A stretch of 64,000 nt of DNA from Candidatus Heimdallarchaeota archaeon (GCA_030149205.1 JASBSB010000007.1:1-64000); one strand, 5' to 3'; numbered from the stretch's first letter, positions 1-9,098 are shown. Program-made: numbers and translations. Notes: generated from the sequence alone by a model not told the origin.

Positions 1-1981
1 GGGGGGATGTTTCAATCCCTAAAAGGGTTCTAGCACGATTGCAACATTGCCAAGATAGATCTTTTTGCCATCTGAGATAAGGTGTTTCAATCCCTAAAAG
101 GGTTCTAGCACGATTGCAACAAAATATGACTTATATGTACAAATATTAAATAAGTTCATGTTTCAATCCCTAAAAGGGTTCTAGCACGATTGCAACTGGG
201 CGGAGACCTCAAGCAGATAATTTCACAAGTCCAGTTTCAATCCCTAAAAGGGTTCTAGCACGATTGCAACTCTCTCATAGCTTCTTGACTCAGGACCCTG
301 AAGATCGTTTCAATCCCTAAAAGGGTTCTAGCACGATTGCAACAATTTATAATAAATTTGGCGTTGTTGTGTGATTAGTGTTTCAATCCCTAAAAGGGTT
401 CTAGCACGATTGCAACATAAGCTGACAATAAAGACAGTCGGAGACTGGCAGTAGTTTCAATCCCTAAAAGGGTTCTAGCACGATTGCAACTTCAGGGCAG
501 GGATGATGCCTTGAAGTTTGGGAAATCGTTTCAATCCCTAAAAGGGTTCTAGCACGATTGCAACATAAATTAAAAAAAAAACAAAAATATGGCATTACAA
601 GAGTTTCAATCCCTAAAAGGGTTCTAGCACGATTGCAACATGGCAAAGCACCCGTTGCCTGTGGATTGAAACAACAGTTTCAATCCCTAAAAGGGTTCTA
701 GCACGATTGCAACTGTCGGCCCTCTGTTTCTTTCAGGATCTTGTGCATATGTTTCAATCCCTAAAAGGGTTCTAGCACGATTGCAACCAAAAGCACGAAA
801 GAAACAGAACGGGAAACCAGAGGTAGTTTCAATCCCTAAAAGGGTTCTAGCACGATTGCAACCGTTGAAGTTTCCGAACTTATCAAAGGTGAACCATGTG
901 TTTCAATCCCTAAAAGGGTTCTAGCACGATTGCAACAGCATCCTTCCACCCCTGAACAAAATGAGCAGGGTGTTGTGTTTCAATCCCTAAAAGGGTTCTA
1001 GCACGATTGCAACGCTCCAAGTACAAGCAGGATCTTAAAAAGACCTGGAAGTTTCAATCCCTAAAAGGGTTCTAGCACGATTGCAACAGATGTCATTCTG
1101 GTTTCCTCCCTTTCTCTATCCACTGTTTCAATCCCTAAAAGGGTTCTAGCACGATTGCAACCACCCTGAAAACCGCTGTGTTTCAAGAATTTGACAAACG
1201 TTTCAATCCCTAAAAGGGTTCTAGCACGATTGCAACAACACAGTAAGCGGACTTATACGACAAAATGTACCAACGTTTCAATCCCTAAAAGGGTTCTAGC
1301 ACGATTGCAACCCTAAAAGGGCAGGAGAAATCAAAATGGAAAATCGAAGTTTCAATCCCTAAAAGGGTTCTAGCACGATTGCAACTTTGTGGGGAAACAG
1401 TGGGTGAGGGCAATTGGTTCTAGTTTCAATCCCTAAAAGGGTTCTAGCACGATTGCAACCACAACATCTGCCCAAAGTGTGAAGATGAGGTTTTAACGTT
1501 TCAATCCCTAAAAGGGTTCTAGCACGATTGCAACTTTAGTATTTGATTTCATTCTTTGAATTTCGTCTGTTGGTTTCAATCCCTAAAAGGGTTCTAGCAC
1601 GATTGCAACCAACCACCTGAATTTCCTTCCCCTCTGGGAAGTAATCGTTTCAATCCCTAAAAGGGTTCTAGCACGATTGCAACTATTTAACTTCATCACC
1701 CCCCGCCGAAGGTGTGGCAGGTTTCAATCCCTAAAAGGGTTCTAGCACGATTGCAACGTTCCCTCATCCACTGCTCATGCTTTTCCTGCTCATACGTTTC
1801 AATCCCTAAAAGGGTTCTAGCACGATTGCAACGTTGGTGTGGAAGGATGGAATGCAGTGAGTGCGGCTGGTTTCAATCCCTAAAAGGGTTCTAGCACGAT
1901 TGCAACATGACAGTGCTGAGGTTGGTTTTCCAGTGTTGTACAATGTTTCAATCCCTAAAAGGGTTCTAGCACGATTGCAAC
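1..1981 (-). CRISPR. CRISPR array 1 (27 repeats visible, open at left edge)
   Basis: Twenty-seven 37-nt repeats are visible, the first at 9-45 and the last at 1945-1981, separated by unique spacers of about 36-40 nt. All repeats appear identical, including the leftmost, so the array almost certainly continues beyond the left edge. Read on the minus strand, each repeat starts GTTGCAATCG, contains the hairpin CCCT-TTT-AGGG and ends ATTGAAAC, a typical archaeal type I/III 8-nt crRNA 5' tag. Transcription runs right to left from the leader at 1982-2107. Relative to array 2 the repeat differs at five positions (9, 11, 13, 16, 24), so one Cas6 could process both. The newest spacer is 1907-1944. Confidence 0.98.
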
Positions 1982-2107
1982 CGAGGCTATTTTTCCATAG
2001 GGAAGCCTTGTATTTATGTATTTCGATTTTCAAAATCGTGGAATCAGCGCGGTGGAATTTTCGATTTTTTTGCATTCTCAGACCCAGAGATAATAAAAGT
2101 AATTGCA
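1982..2107 (-). promoter_or_regulatory. CRISPR leader of array 1
   Basis: These 126 nt adjoin the newest repeat of array 1. In reverse complement they match the leader of array 2 (9099-9224) over the full 126 nt without gaps, with about 14 mismatches counted by eye. A perfect palindrome with 7-bp arms, CGATTTT-C-AAAATCG, lies at 2024-2038, centred about 50 bp from the repeat. A TATA-like CATAAATAC lies between the palindrome and the repeat and would place the transcript start near the leader-repeat junction. Similarity stops abruptly upstream of 2107. Confidence 0.9.
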
Positions 2108-2175
2108 TGGTATTTTGGGGGAAATTGTGCAAACACAAAGCTTGAAATATGCTCAAACCAGGTGGATGGTTTGGC

Positions 2176-2709
2176 TCAAGCAATCTTACAGACCCTCCGG
2201 TACTCACATGGGTAACATCGTCTCTTGTTTTCACAGGGTTTTGGGAGACTTCCATCGTCCATAAGCTGCTCAATCAGATCTCGTGTCTGTAAGACCTCTT
2301 GTTTGTTTTCCTCAGTTATAATAAGTTCAACGTGAAATCCCCCTTCTCTTCTTACCTCAACTGTTGTAACTGGTTTGTTAAAATGAGCCTCAGAGAGTAT
2401 TACATGAGATGCCAGTTGGACAAGATAACCCTTAGGTGTCGGAATGGGAATGCTGTGCTTGTATTCCACAACTCTTAGGTGGTCGGTATATTCAACAACT
2501 AGATCAACCACTGCTTTAAGTCGCAGGGATTGTATTTCAATGTAAAATTCTCTGTATGTTGCCAGTGAGTTTTTGTAGATGTATTGTTTGTCGCTCTTCC
2601 TCTTGTGAAACTCGGTTCCTTTGTCCATGAGATATGTTGGAGGTCTGGGGATCTTTGCAACATCTCTCCAGTAAATTTTCCGAGGGCAGTATAGGTACTG
2701 CCTAAGCAT
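2176..2709 (-). CDS. cas4: Cas4 nuclease
   Basis: Cas4 is a PD-(D/E)XK nuclease with an Fe-S cluster that trims prespacers and selects PAM and orientation during CRISPR adaptation. The 177-residue length is usual. Visible are the N-terminal cluster cysteine C8 (YCPRKIYW), the nuclease residues D69 (AVVDL) and E82-x-K84 (VVEYKHS), and the C-terminal cluster CYPCEYRRVC (C165, C168, C174), with C159 nearby. It is the last gene of the minus-strand adaptation operon, 11 nt after cas2, and it ends about 70 nt from the leader of array 1. All expected catalytic and cluster residues look present, so it is probably active. Confidence 0.93.
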   Translation of the reverse strand: MLRQYLYCPRKIYWRDVAKIPRPPTYLMDKGTEFHKRKSDKQYIYKNSLATYREFYIEIQSLRLKAVVDLVVEYTDHLRVVEYKHSIPIPTPKGYLVQLASHVILSEAHFNKPVTTVEVRREGGFHVELIITEENKQEVLQTRDLIEQLMDDGSLPKPCENKRRCYPCEYRRVCKIA

Positions 2710-2720
2710 CTCTGCTGATA

Positions 2721-3527
2721 TCAGATGAGGACCACCTTTTTGTCTTCAAGGTCGAGAACAACCTTATGGGTCTTGGCTGAACGATTGTAACGTTTTGTCT
2801 TCGGTTGAAAGAGTACAGTTGAACTTGGAGAGAACTCCCTGTCAATAAGCAGTTCAGGTAAGACCTCAGGAGTCACAGTAATCGCAGTTTCAACACATTC
2901 GGCCAGTTTCTTTAGTACTTTTAATTTAGCGGTGCTGGGCAGGGTCTGCCCTTCAGATTGACTTTTTTTGTTTCCATGAGCTGTTTCTTCCATTTGTCCG
3001 GTGTTATCAGTGAGATTTGAGTCCCTCTTTTCTGAATGCTTATTGGTAACATCATCGTTTGCATTGTCTGGGATGAGCCCTGACTGAGGTTCTAATCCTT
3101 GTTCTTCGATTAACCTGTCCCCTGATCCTTTCTTAGATTGTGAATCATCCCCAGCTTCATTTTCTGAATTCTCTAATCCTACATCTGTTGAATGTTTATC
3201 TGAAATCGCTGTATGACCCTCCTGTGTTGCTTGGTCTTCATCACTGGTTTGGTTGGCATCTATGGTCTGACCTTCAATGAGTTCTGAGATTTGAAACTCT
3301 CGTTCTTTCGAAGCGCAGGTTTTACACTGGCGATAGAGGTTCATTAGATTCTCCCCTCCTTTCACAGTCTCAGAGAATTTCAGGCGTATTTCCTTAAGAT
3401 CCGCAGCCTTCAGATTTCCCTTGAAGACACTTTTTTGAACCCGTTGCATACCTTTAGCGATGAGAAAATCAGCGATCTGTGTTCTTGCAGAATTATCAGG
3501 TATGTCATAGGCGATGACCCAGAGCAC
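2721..3527 (-). CDS. cas2: Cas2 with a long low-complexity C-terminal extension
   Basis: Residues 1 to about 80 are a recognisable Cas2: the strand VIAYDIP with the conserved aspartate, then the RVQKSVFKG motif and a short helical part. Cas2 is the ferredoxin-fold dimer that bridges Cas1 dimers in the integrase. Normal length is 85-100 residues, but this protein has 268. Residues of about 85-205 are rich in S, N, E, Q and D and look disordered. About 60 C-terminal residues are basic and end in short strands (KVVLDLEDKKVVLI). The gene lies 2 nt after the giant Cas1-like gene and 11 nt before cas4. No other Cas2 is present, so this one must serve both arrays or act with a distant copy. The function of the tail is unknown. 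Confidence 0.85.
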   Translation of the reverse strand: MLWVIAYDIPDNSARTQIADFLIAKGMQRVQKSVFKGNLKAADLKEIRLKFSETVKGGENLMNLYRQCKTCASKEREFQISELIEGQTIDANQTSDEDQATQEGHTAISDKHSTDVGLENSENEAGDDSQSKKGSGDRLIEEQGLEPQSGLIPDNANDDVTNKHSEKRDSNLTDNTGQMEETAHGNKKSQSEGQTLPSTAKLKVLKKLAECVETAITVTPEVLPELLIDREFSPSSTVLFQPKTKRYNRSAKTHKVVLDLEDKKVVLI

Positions 3528-3529
3528 TT

Positions 3530-6370
3530 TCAGTTAAACCTCCCTGTGTTGTAAATGTTAGGTGGAATTCTTAGGATTGACACGGATTTAAGTCTCTTCT
3601 TTGATTTGCAGACCTTTGAAAACCGGCTGGCTCCAGCGAAGATGGTTCTTCTAAGCTTGGTATCATCTTCATTTATGCTTTTGAAGAAAAAGGTGAGGAA
3701 TGATTTTTTCTCTCTTTTAGTGTGACTAAACATCTTGTTACTATACATTATGTTATTTGTGACTGGTATTTTTAGGGTTGCCTCAGCATAAATTTTGGAG
3801 GATGCTCGTGTAAAGCAGGCAATGAGTGGCGGAAGGTCTCTGAGAGAATATGTGTCATCTGAGAACTGTTCAACTGAGAACTGTTCGGATGAGAACTCTT
3901 CAGATGAGATCTGCTCAGATGTCCTCTTTGTGACCTCCAGGTTCTTAAGGAATTTTTGAATCTGTGATTTTTTGGATGGAATTGTCCTTTTGTTTGCTTT
4001 TGAGCTCTGAGTCTTCCTCGCCTGTTTTTCATTGTTTAACAGTTTTTTGATTTTATTTAAGAGGTAATAAAATCCGAGGTCTCTAAATGGGATCTCAAGC
4101 TCTTGCTGAATGTCCTTTGCAAGAGTGTTGATATACCCATTTCCATTGATCAGCAGTCCAGACAGCATGATCTCACTATCTGTGATAGACTGGAGAATTG
4201 AGTCACAAAGATTGATTAGTTCGAGATTCTTGAAACTCGAGTACACAGAGTAATAAAATTGGAGATTTTCATCATTGAGAATAGGTTCAGATGAGTGCGA
4301 GTTCTTATGCGGCTTAGGAAATGAATCAATGGTTAGGAGGAGCGTATGAAGGTTTTGTTGGTACCATTTAGTAAAAGCCCTGATATCTACCTCCTGACAT
4401 GTTAAACTAAGAAGTTCTAGCCCCAGTAGAGTCGACTTAAAGAAATCGGTTAGTTTTAAAAATCTATGTAGAACCAATGCTAAATCAGATGAAGAGCTTT
4501 CATCATTTTGGATATTGATTAATTCAGCATATACAGCAAGTTTGGTATCAAATTGAGAAATATTGGTAAGAAGAAGTGAAATGAAGTCTTCACCTATCTT
4601 TTCTATCTCAGGGCGGTCAGAAAACAGTTTACCAATGTTCTTCCAAATTCCTCTAAACATTCTCTTGATTTTCTTCTCATGAATCAGCGGTTTATACAAG
4701 ACCTGGTTAATCCTGGCCTGAGGTGAGCCATGTCCAAGTATCGGAACTATTGATCCAAATCTTCTTCCTTTCCTGATGAGATGTATCGGTAGTCCCTCAT
4801 AGGCGAGCAGTTTGACAGCAGAGGATGACAGGTCAGAAAGCGAGTCGATGAAAAAGACATCATCAAGGTATTTTAGTGAGACATGGTGTATATCTATTGG
4901 AGGAGGTACTGGTTCAGAAAAGTGTTCTTGAGCGAGTTCAGTGTAGTTAGAATTTTCTCCAATAATAAACTTTGCAGCCTCTGAAAGCATGATAGAAAAG
5001 GGTGGGAATTCCTTTTGGAGTGAGATAAGTTCTGTCTGCCCCCCAGGGAAACTAGAGCTTTCATTTGTTGATACCGATGAGATATAACTTCTTAATTGGA
5101 GTTCCTTATCTGAAGAAAATTCTCTGTATTGATTATCAGATTCTTTAATTTGTGAGTCAATGTGTGTTGTGGGAAATTTTCGCTTATCTTGGTCAGGGAG
5201 ATCCTGATTCTTCTCAATTTGGTGGATATCATTAGTCTCTGATGATGCATCAGACACGTTATTTGAAGTTTTATCTGAAATTGATTGATTTATATTTTTA
5301 TTATCTTCCTCAACACAGAGTTCTGGTGAATCCCTTAGTTCCTCAGGAGCATACCCCTTATTGTTGCTCTTTTCCAAATTCAGTTCTTCTTTTTCCTCTG
5401 ATTCCCTGGGGTTTTCTTGTCCATCTCTTTCACGGAGCATTCTTTCAATTGATAATTCTGCCAGCTTAAAGAATCTCTGGTATTGAGACATGTTCTTAAG
5501 TTCCTCATCGCTATAGAAGCGTTGGTTCTCATTTTCAGACAACTTAGTGTCATCACTATGGAACTCTCCCCTGTGTTTCCTGTTTTTTTCTTTATCAATT
5601 AGACTTGCAGCTTCATTTTTCTCATCACCTTTTTTATGAATTATGAAGAGATCTAAGCTTATCCAAGAAAAGTTTTCATTGGCGAATAGTTTAATTCTAT
5701 TCATAATTTTCTCGTGGGATTCATTTCTTGCAAAAAGCTTCAGAATTTCAGTATACTTAATTATGTGCACTTTTTTAGAAGAATCATGATTTATCTGTTT
5801 TGAATCCACATCTTTTTGATTGATTACATCTGTATTCTTCTCTAAATTTGTCTTCTTGTTGATAATGGCTTTTAATATCTCCCTGCGAACATGTATGAGC
5901 TCTTCTGATGAGTTAACAAATGAGTTAGCTGATGATTTGACTGTATCAACTGGTGAGTTAGCCGACGGGTTAACTACTGTATCAGATGATACCATACCGG
6001 AACTTCTTTGTGATATAAGTGGATCATCACTGTTCTGATTCCTTCCATTGTTGTTCTCAACTGTGTTTTCCTTGGTTTCTTCTTCAGAATTTGAATTAAG
6101 ATCCGTTGAAGCGTCTATAATGTTATTTTCAATTATGCTATTTTCAATTAAATTATCTTGTATATTCTTTTCTTCAAGAAAACTGTCTTCAATAAAATTA
6201 TCTTTAATATTCTTATCTTCTCCACTATGATTTACTGATACTGTTTTTTGGACTGTGGAGATTGAACTGAATCTCTCGCGAAGATGCTTTCTGCGTATTT
6301 TTGGCTTGATGTATAGAACCCCTCTACTGGTTCCCATCTGAGAGTCTTGAAGGATGACAAGTGACGTCAT
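3530..6370 (-). CDS. Giant divergent Cas1-like protein with about 430-residue insertion
   Basis: The protein has 946 residues, against about 330 for Cas1. Residues 1-25 resemble the first Cas1 strands. A low-complexity Asn/Ser/Glu/Asp-rich stretch then runs to about residue 460. From about 489 a Cas1 core resumes: VSLKYLDDV, SSSAVKLLAYEGLPIHLI, then the helical domain with QEVDIRAFTKWY (E660 aligns with the metal-binding Glu) and GYINTL plus ELEIPFRD. There N748 sits where catalytic His is expected, and E757 sits where Asp is expected. A second repetitive patch (SEEFSSEQFSVEQF) follows near 823-836, then a basic tail. It overlaps the DUF2797 gene by 4 nt. I infer a catalytically weakened or structural Cas1 paralogue. 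The alignment is by eye; the ordinary Cas1 lies at 7840-8955. Confidence 0.75.
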   Translation of the reverse strand: MTSLVILQDSQMGTSRGVLYIKPKIRRKHLRERFSSISTVQKTVSVNHSGEDKNIKDNFIEDSFLEEKNIQDNLIENSIIENNIIDASTDLNSNSEEETKENTVENNNGRNQNSDDPLISQRSSGMVSSDTVVNPSANSPVDTVKSSANSFVNSSEELIHVRREILKAIINKKTNLEKNTDVINQKDVDSKQINHDSSKKVHIIKYTEILKLFARNESHEKIMNRIKLFANENFSWISLDLFIIHKKGDEKNEAASLIDKEKNRKHRGEFHSDDTKLSENENQRFYSDEELKNMSQYQRFFKLAELSIERMLRERDGQENPRESEEKEELNLEKSNNKGYAPEELRDSPELCVEEDNKNINQSISDKTSNNVSDASSETNDIHQIEKNQDLPDQDKRKFPTTHIDSQIKESDNQYREFSSDKELQLRSYISSVSTNESSSFPGGQTELISLQKEFPPFSIMLSEAAKFIIGENSNYTELAQEHFSEPVPPPIDIHHVSLKYLDDVFFIDSLSDLSSSAVKLLAYEGLPIHLIRKGRRFGSIVPILGHGSPQARINQVLYKPLIHEKKIKRMFRGIWKNIGKLFSDRPEIEKIGEDFISLLLTNISQFDTKLAVYAELINIQNDESSSSDLALVLHRFLKLTDFFKSTLLGLELLSLTCQEVDIRAFTKWYQQNLHTLLLTIDSFPKPHKNSHSSEPILNDENLQFYYSVYSSFKNLELINLCDSILQSITDSEIMLSGLLINGNGYINTLAKDIQQELEIPFRDLGFYYLLNKIKKLLNNEKQARKTQSSKANKRTIPSKKSQIQKFLKNLEVTKRTSEQISSEEFSSEQFSVEQFSDDTYSLRDLPPLIACFTRASSKIYAEATLKIPVTNNIMYSNKMFSHTKREKKSFLTFFFKSINEDDTKLRRTIFAGASRFSKVCKSKKRLKSVSILRIPPNIYNTGRFN

Positions 6371-7374
6371 TTTAGATTCACCTCATTTGAATGATCAGAT
6401 TTAGTTTGAATCATGGATGGGTGCAAAGGTTTTGAGGACAGTTCTTTAATCTTATGTGGAAACCTTTTCTGGGGTTCCTCATCTTTAGTATCCTCGATTT
6501 TTATCTCTGAGCTCCAGTACCTGAATGATTTTAGGGATACTGCAGCAAATTCATTCTGTTGAATGTGTAGTACCATCCAGTCTCCCTGAAGCCAAACTAT
6601 TGTGCCTTTTAATGTCAGGTTCTGAGAGGCTGTGACTGTCAAAACCTTTGCATCCTTTAGGTCTAAATCTGGGATAAGGTTTTGATGTGAAATCTCCAGG
6701 TTATACCGATGAGCGATCGATAAAAATATTTCACCTATCCTCTCAAACTTCTCTGCCACCTCAGAATTTGAAGTACTCTGAGCAAAGGACTCTCCCTTTT
6801 CATCTGTTGTTAGCCTATCTGGAACATTTAACTCATTAGAGAGATGATGCTCCAAAGCCAATGCAAATGGTAGCCCATCAATCTTTTGAAGTACCAATGC
6901 CTCATTCAACCCCTGTTCTACCAATCTTACGGTTTCTCCCCTGCTTCGTCGGCTTATACCCACCTTGAATCGGGAGTTAAATCTCCCAACATACAGGAGA
7001 TAAGATTGATGACAGGTCTCTCTGTTCTCATAATATCCACAGGGATAAAAATCATGAGTACACCATCCCACTTTTACAAGTTGGGAGTCAGGCTCTAAAT
7101 AATTGCATTTCTTGATCTCTAGGTATCTCTCATCATCATCCAGCTCAATGGATTGGCAATTTGAACAGACGTCCTCCTCTGATGGACCTAAACAGATCTC
7201 ACAGACATGCATTTTGGCCTTTAAGGAGATCCTGCTTCCAATTACAAGAATAACATGAAATGTGCTCTTTGTTTCCTCTAGATAACAGGTTAAAGTTGAA
7301 CGAAATGGAAAGAACGGAGAAAAATAATTCTCTTTCTCTTTTTCTACTGTGTATGAAGTGTCAAAAATTATCAA
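6367..7374 (-). CDS. DUF2797 protein (GIY-YIG-like fold, zinc-binding)
   Basis: This is the first gene of the minus-strand adaptation operon, and its stop overlaps the start of the giant Cas1-like gene. Residues 55-75 hold two CxxC pairs (CEIC, CSNC). Next come a cysteine-rich segment, then YLLYVGRFNSRFKVGISRR, VRLVEQGLNEA and ALEHHL. That order matches DUF2797, whose core resembles GIY-YIG nucleases. About 110 C-terminal residues look extra, with a possible small beta domain (LKGTIVWLQGDWMVLHI) and a basic tail. The ATG at 7374 sits about 40 nt below a TATA box. M55 (7212) is an alternative start, but the preceding residues fit the family N-terminus. I know of no established CRISPR role for this family; a nuclease or DNA-end-binding role here is inference. 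Confidence 0.7.
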   Translation of the reverse strand: MIIFDTSYTVEKEKENYFSPFFPFRSTLTCYLEETKSTFHVILVIGSRISLKAKMHVCEICLGPSEEDVCSNCQSIELDDDERYLEIKKCNYLEPDSQLVKVGWCTHDFYPCGYYENRETCHQSYLLYVGRFNSRFKVGISRRSRGETVRLVEQGLNEALVLQKIDGLPFALALEHHLSNELNVPDRLTTDEKGESFAQSTSNSEVAEKFERIGEIFLSIAHRYNLEISHQNLIPDLDLKDAKVLTVTASQNLTLKGTIVWLQGDWMVLHIQQNEFAAVSLKSFRYWSSEIKIEDTKDEEPQKRFPHKIKELSSKPLHPSMIQTKSDHSNEVNLK

Positions 7375-7413
7375 AGTTCCCGTCCCCCTTTTTTTAACAA
7401 TCTACTCAAGGAA

Positions 7414-7424
7414 CCTTATATATG
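7414..7424 (-). promoter_or_regulatory. TATA box of the DUF2797-cas1like-cas2-cas4 operon
   Basis: On the minus strand the sequence CATATATAAGG lies about 40 nt upstream of the ATG at 7374. An archaeal start site about 25 nt downstream of the TATA box would give a short leader of roughly 15-20 nt. This also supports the upstream ATG rather than the internal M55. Confidence 0.5.
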
Positions 7425-7747
7425 TTTCTCTCTGCGAAATCTACTTTGCTTTAAAAAACATGAAATACTTTCGGTTTCAGATATTTGCTGTTCAGATACT
7501 CTGCCAGCAGCTCATTTCTAGTATTATAGATAAAAAGATTACCTCAGATCTCCCCATGGTGTAACCTTCATATCATTTGTGAAGTAAATCAATCCCACTC
7601 TGTAAAATTTTACTGATCCACTGAAGAGGAAAGGGATGATATGGTCAAGGGTTGATTCGAATTAGCATAGATATAGGATAAGTGTTTAGAAAATTGAAAA
7701 TATGATAAGCTTAAGTAGCTCGAACACCTTTATCTTAAACATAAGTC

Positions 7748-7787
7748 CTTTCTTCATCAACTTTCTACTTTCTTCATCAACTTTCTA
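7748..7787. repeat. Perfect 20-bp tandem duplication upstream of cas1
   Basis: The unit CTTTCTTCATCAACTTTCTA occurs twice head to tail (7748-7767 and 7768-7787), about 50-90 bp upstream of the preferred cas1 start at 7840. Twenty bp is not a multiple of three, which argues against the upstream reading frame from 7702 being coding. It may be a regulator site about two helical turns long or a slippage product. Confidence 0.85.
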
Positions 7788-7839
7788 TTTTGTTGCGCTA
7801 TCCTTTATTAAGCACCAAACTACCCTTATATACAAGGGG

Positions 7840-8955
7840 ATGGGTTCCATACAAAACCAAACAAAAAATAATCCTGGGGGAGAAGATGTAAAATCAGCTG
7901 AATCGTCATTAACACACGAAATTAACACAGGTAAGTCTGAGAGGATCAACAAATACAAAAACGAAAAATTCCTTTTTGAGGAGGGAAAGATCCTTTCTAT
8001 AACCAGAAGAGGAAAACTTCTTAAGATCTTTGAGACCTTTCCAATTCAATCCTCGAGATTCATCTCAGCTGATCACACCCTCATTCTTCCGCTTAAGTCT
8101 GGATTCAGCAAAGAATCTTTGAACCTTGCACTAGAAAATGGGACAAATATCACGCTTTCAGATAGAAATGCAGGAGTTAAATTGTACAGCAACCAAATTC
8201 AAGAAGAGCTTGATCTTATCAAAACTCAGCAATACAAAGCAATGAGCTCAGAGAACTTCTGTCACTCATTAAGCACCAAGATTCTTCGCCGAAGTCAGGA
8301 GGGAAAGCTTCAGACCATCAGACTCATGATGTATCTCTCTGAGGATCTAGGAGCAGAGGAAGAGCTTAAGAGTCTTGAAAACTCTTTGATAACTCAAAAT
8401 AATCTTATTGAGAACCCTGATCAGAGATGGAGGACATTCCTCTTTAGTGAAGAAGCAAACTTTGCAGCAGTCTACTTCAACATCTTTAACAAATATTGTG
8501 AGCTACATGGCTGGGAATTTACCAAACGATCCCGAAGACCAGCCCAAAACCCAGTCAATGCACTCTTAAACTATGGATACGCGATTCTAAAGGGAAAGGT
8601 AGATCGACTGGTCACTGGCTCGGGTCTGGACCCATTTGTTGGTATGCTACATACCCTTAGACCAGGGAGAGAGTCACTCTCTCTTGATCTGATGGAACCC
8701 TTTAGACAACTCATGGTTGATACAAGTGTCATTGAGATTATTCACTCAAAACTCCTTTCAGAGAAGGACTTTGAACTAAGAAAAGATGAGGTCAGACTTT
8801 CTGATGATGCCAAAGAGACATTGCAGATGCTGATTAAGCTTCGAACCAATTACAATGAAGAGGAATCTCTGATCCTCCCAATGATTGAAACTATCCGAGA
8901 ACTACTGATGGCAGTCATTAGCTATACTGACAGGGGGAATGCAACGGATGAATAA
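7840..8955 (+). CDS. cas1: Cas1 integrase (canonical)
   Basis: Cas1 integrates new spacers at the leader-repeat junction. Starting at the ATG at 7840 the protein has 371 residues, close to the usual size plus a polar N-terminal tail of about 40. The catalytic set looks complete: E205 in SEEANFAAVYF, H271 in GLDPFVGMLH, and D283/E286 in SLSLDLMEPFR. NPVNALLNYGYAIL is the usual conserved helix. An upstream ATG at 7702 would add 46 hydrophobic residues spanning a 20-bp tandem duplication, so I prefer 7840. It reads towards the leader of array 2 and is divergent from the rest of the adaptation genes. It lacks its own cas2 and probably shares the Cas2 and Cas4 encoded at 2176-3527. Confidence 0.93.
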   Translation: MGSIQNQTKNNPGGEDVKSAESSLTHEINTGKSERINKYKNEKFLFEEGKILSITRRGKLLKIFETFPIQSSRFISADHTLILPLKSGFSKESLNLALENGTNITLSDRNAGVKLYSNQIQEELDLIKTQQYKAMSSENFCHSLSTKILRRSQEGKLQTIRLMMYLSEDLGAEEELKSLENSLITQNNLIENPDQRWRTFLFSEEANFAAVYFNIFNKYCELHGWEFTKRSRRPAQNPVNALLNYGYAILKGKVDRLVTGSGLDPFVGMLHTLRPGRESLSLDLMEPFRQLMVDTSVIEIIHSKLLSEKDFELRKDEVRLSDDAKETLQMLIKLRTNYNEEESLILPMIETIRELLMAVISYTDRGNATDE

Positions 8956-9098
8956 TTTCAGAATTTCCAATTGTAGAGAGATACCATACTCAAATGTATC
9001 CTCACCGCATTTACTATGTGAAGATCAGAATTTTAGAATTTATTTCTGGTCAGAAGAATTCTCTGTTGAACAAATGTGTGAGAATCAGTCAGATAGTG

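Larger units (their letters stand above)
7375..7839. other. Divergent intergenic region between the two halves of the adaptation module
   Basis: These 465 bp lie between the divergent DUF2797 and cas1 genes. They contain the minus-strand TATA box at 7414-7424 and a perfect 20-bp tandem duplication at 7748-7787. They also hold TATA-like AT-rich patches around 7666-7674 and 7826-7832 that could serve cas1. I see no ORF with a recognisable product and no RNA gene. Confidence 0.6.

Noticed and set aside
464..2273. Open reading frames of 60-155 codons inside array 1 and its leader
   Set aside because: They translate the repeat over and over and stop in spacers; the sequence is a CRISPR array and leader.
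3530..6370. Frameshift or gene fusion as explanation for the giant Cas1-like length
   Set aside because: The reading frame is continuous across the low-complexity region, the composition changes gradually, and neighbouring Cas2 and Cas6 show similar insertions.
7702..7839. Extra 46-residue hydrophobic N-terminus of Cas1
   Set aside because: It spans a 20-bp tandem duplication that shifts frame and has no counterpart in Cas1; the ATG at 7840 was chosen, though a leaderless start near 7702 is not fully excluded.
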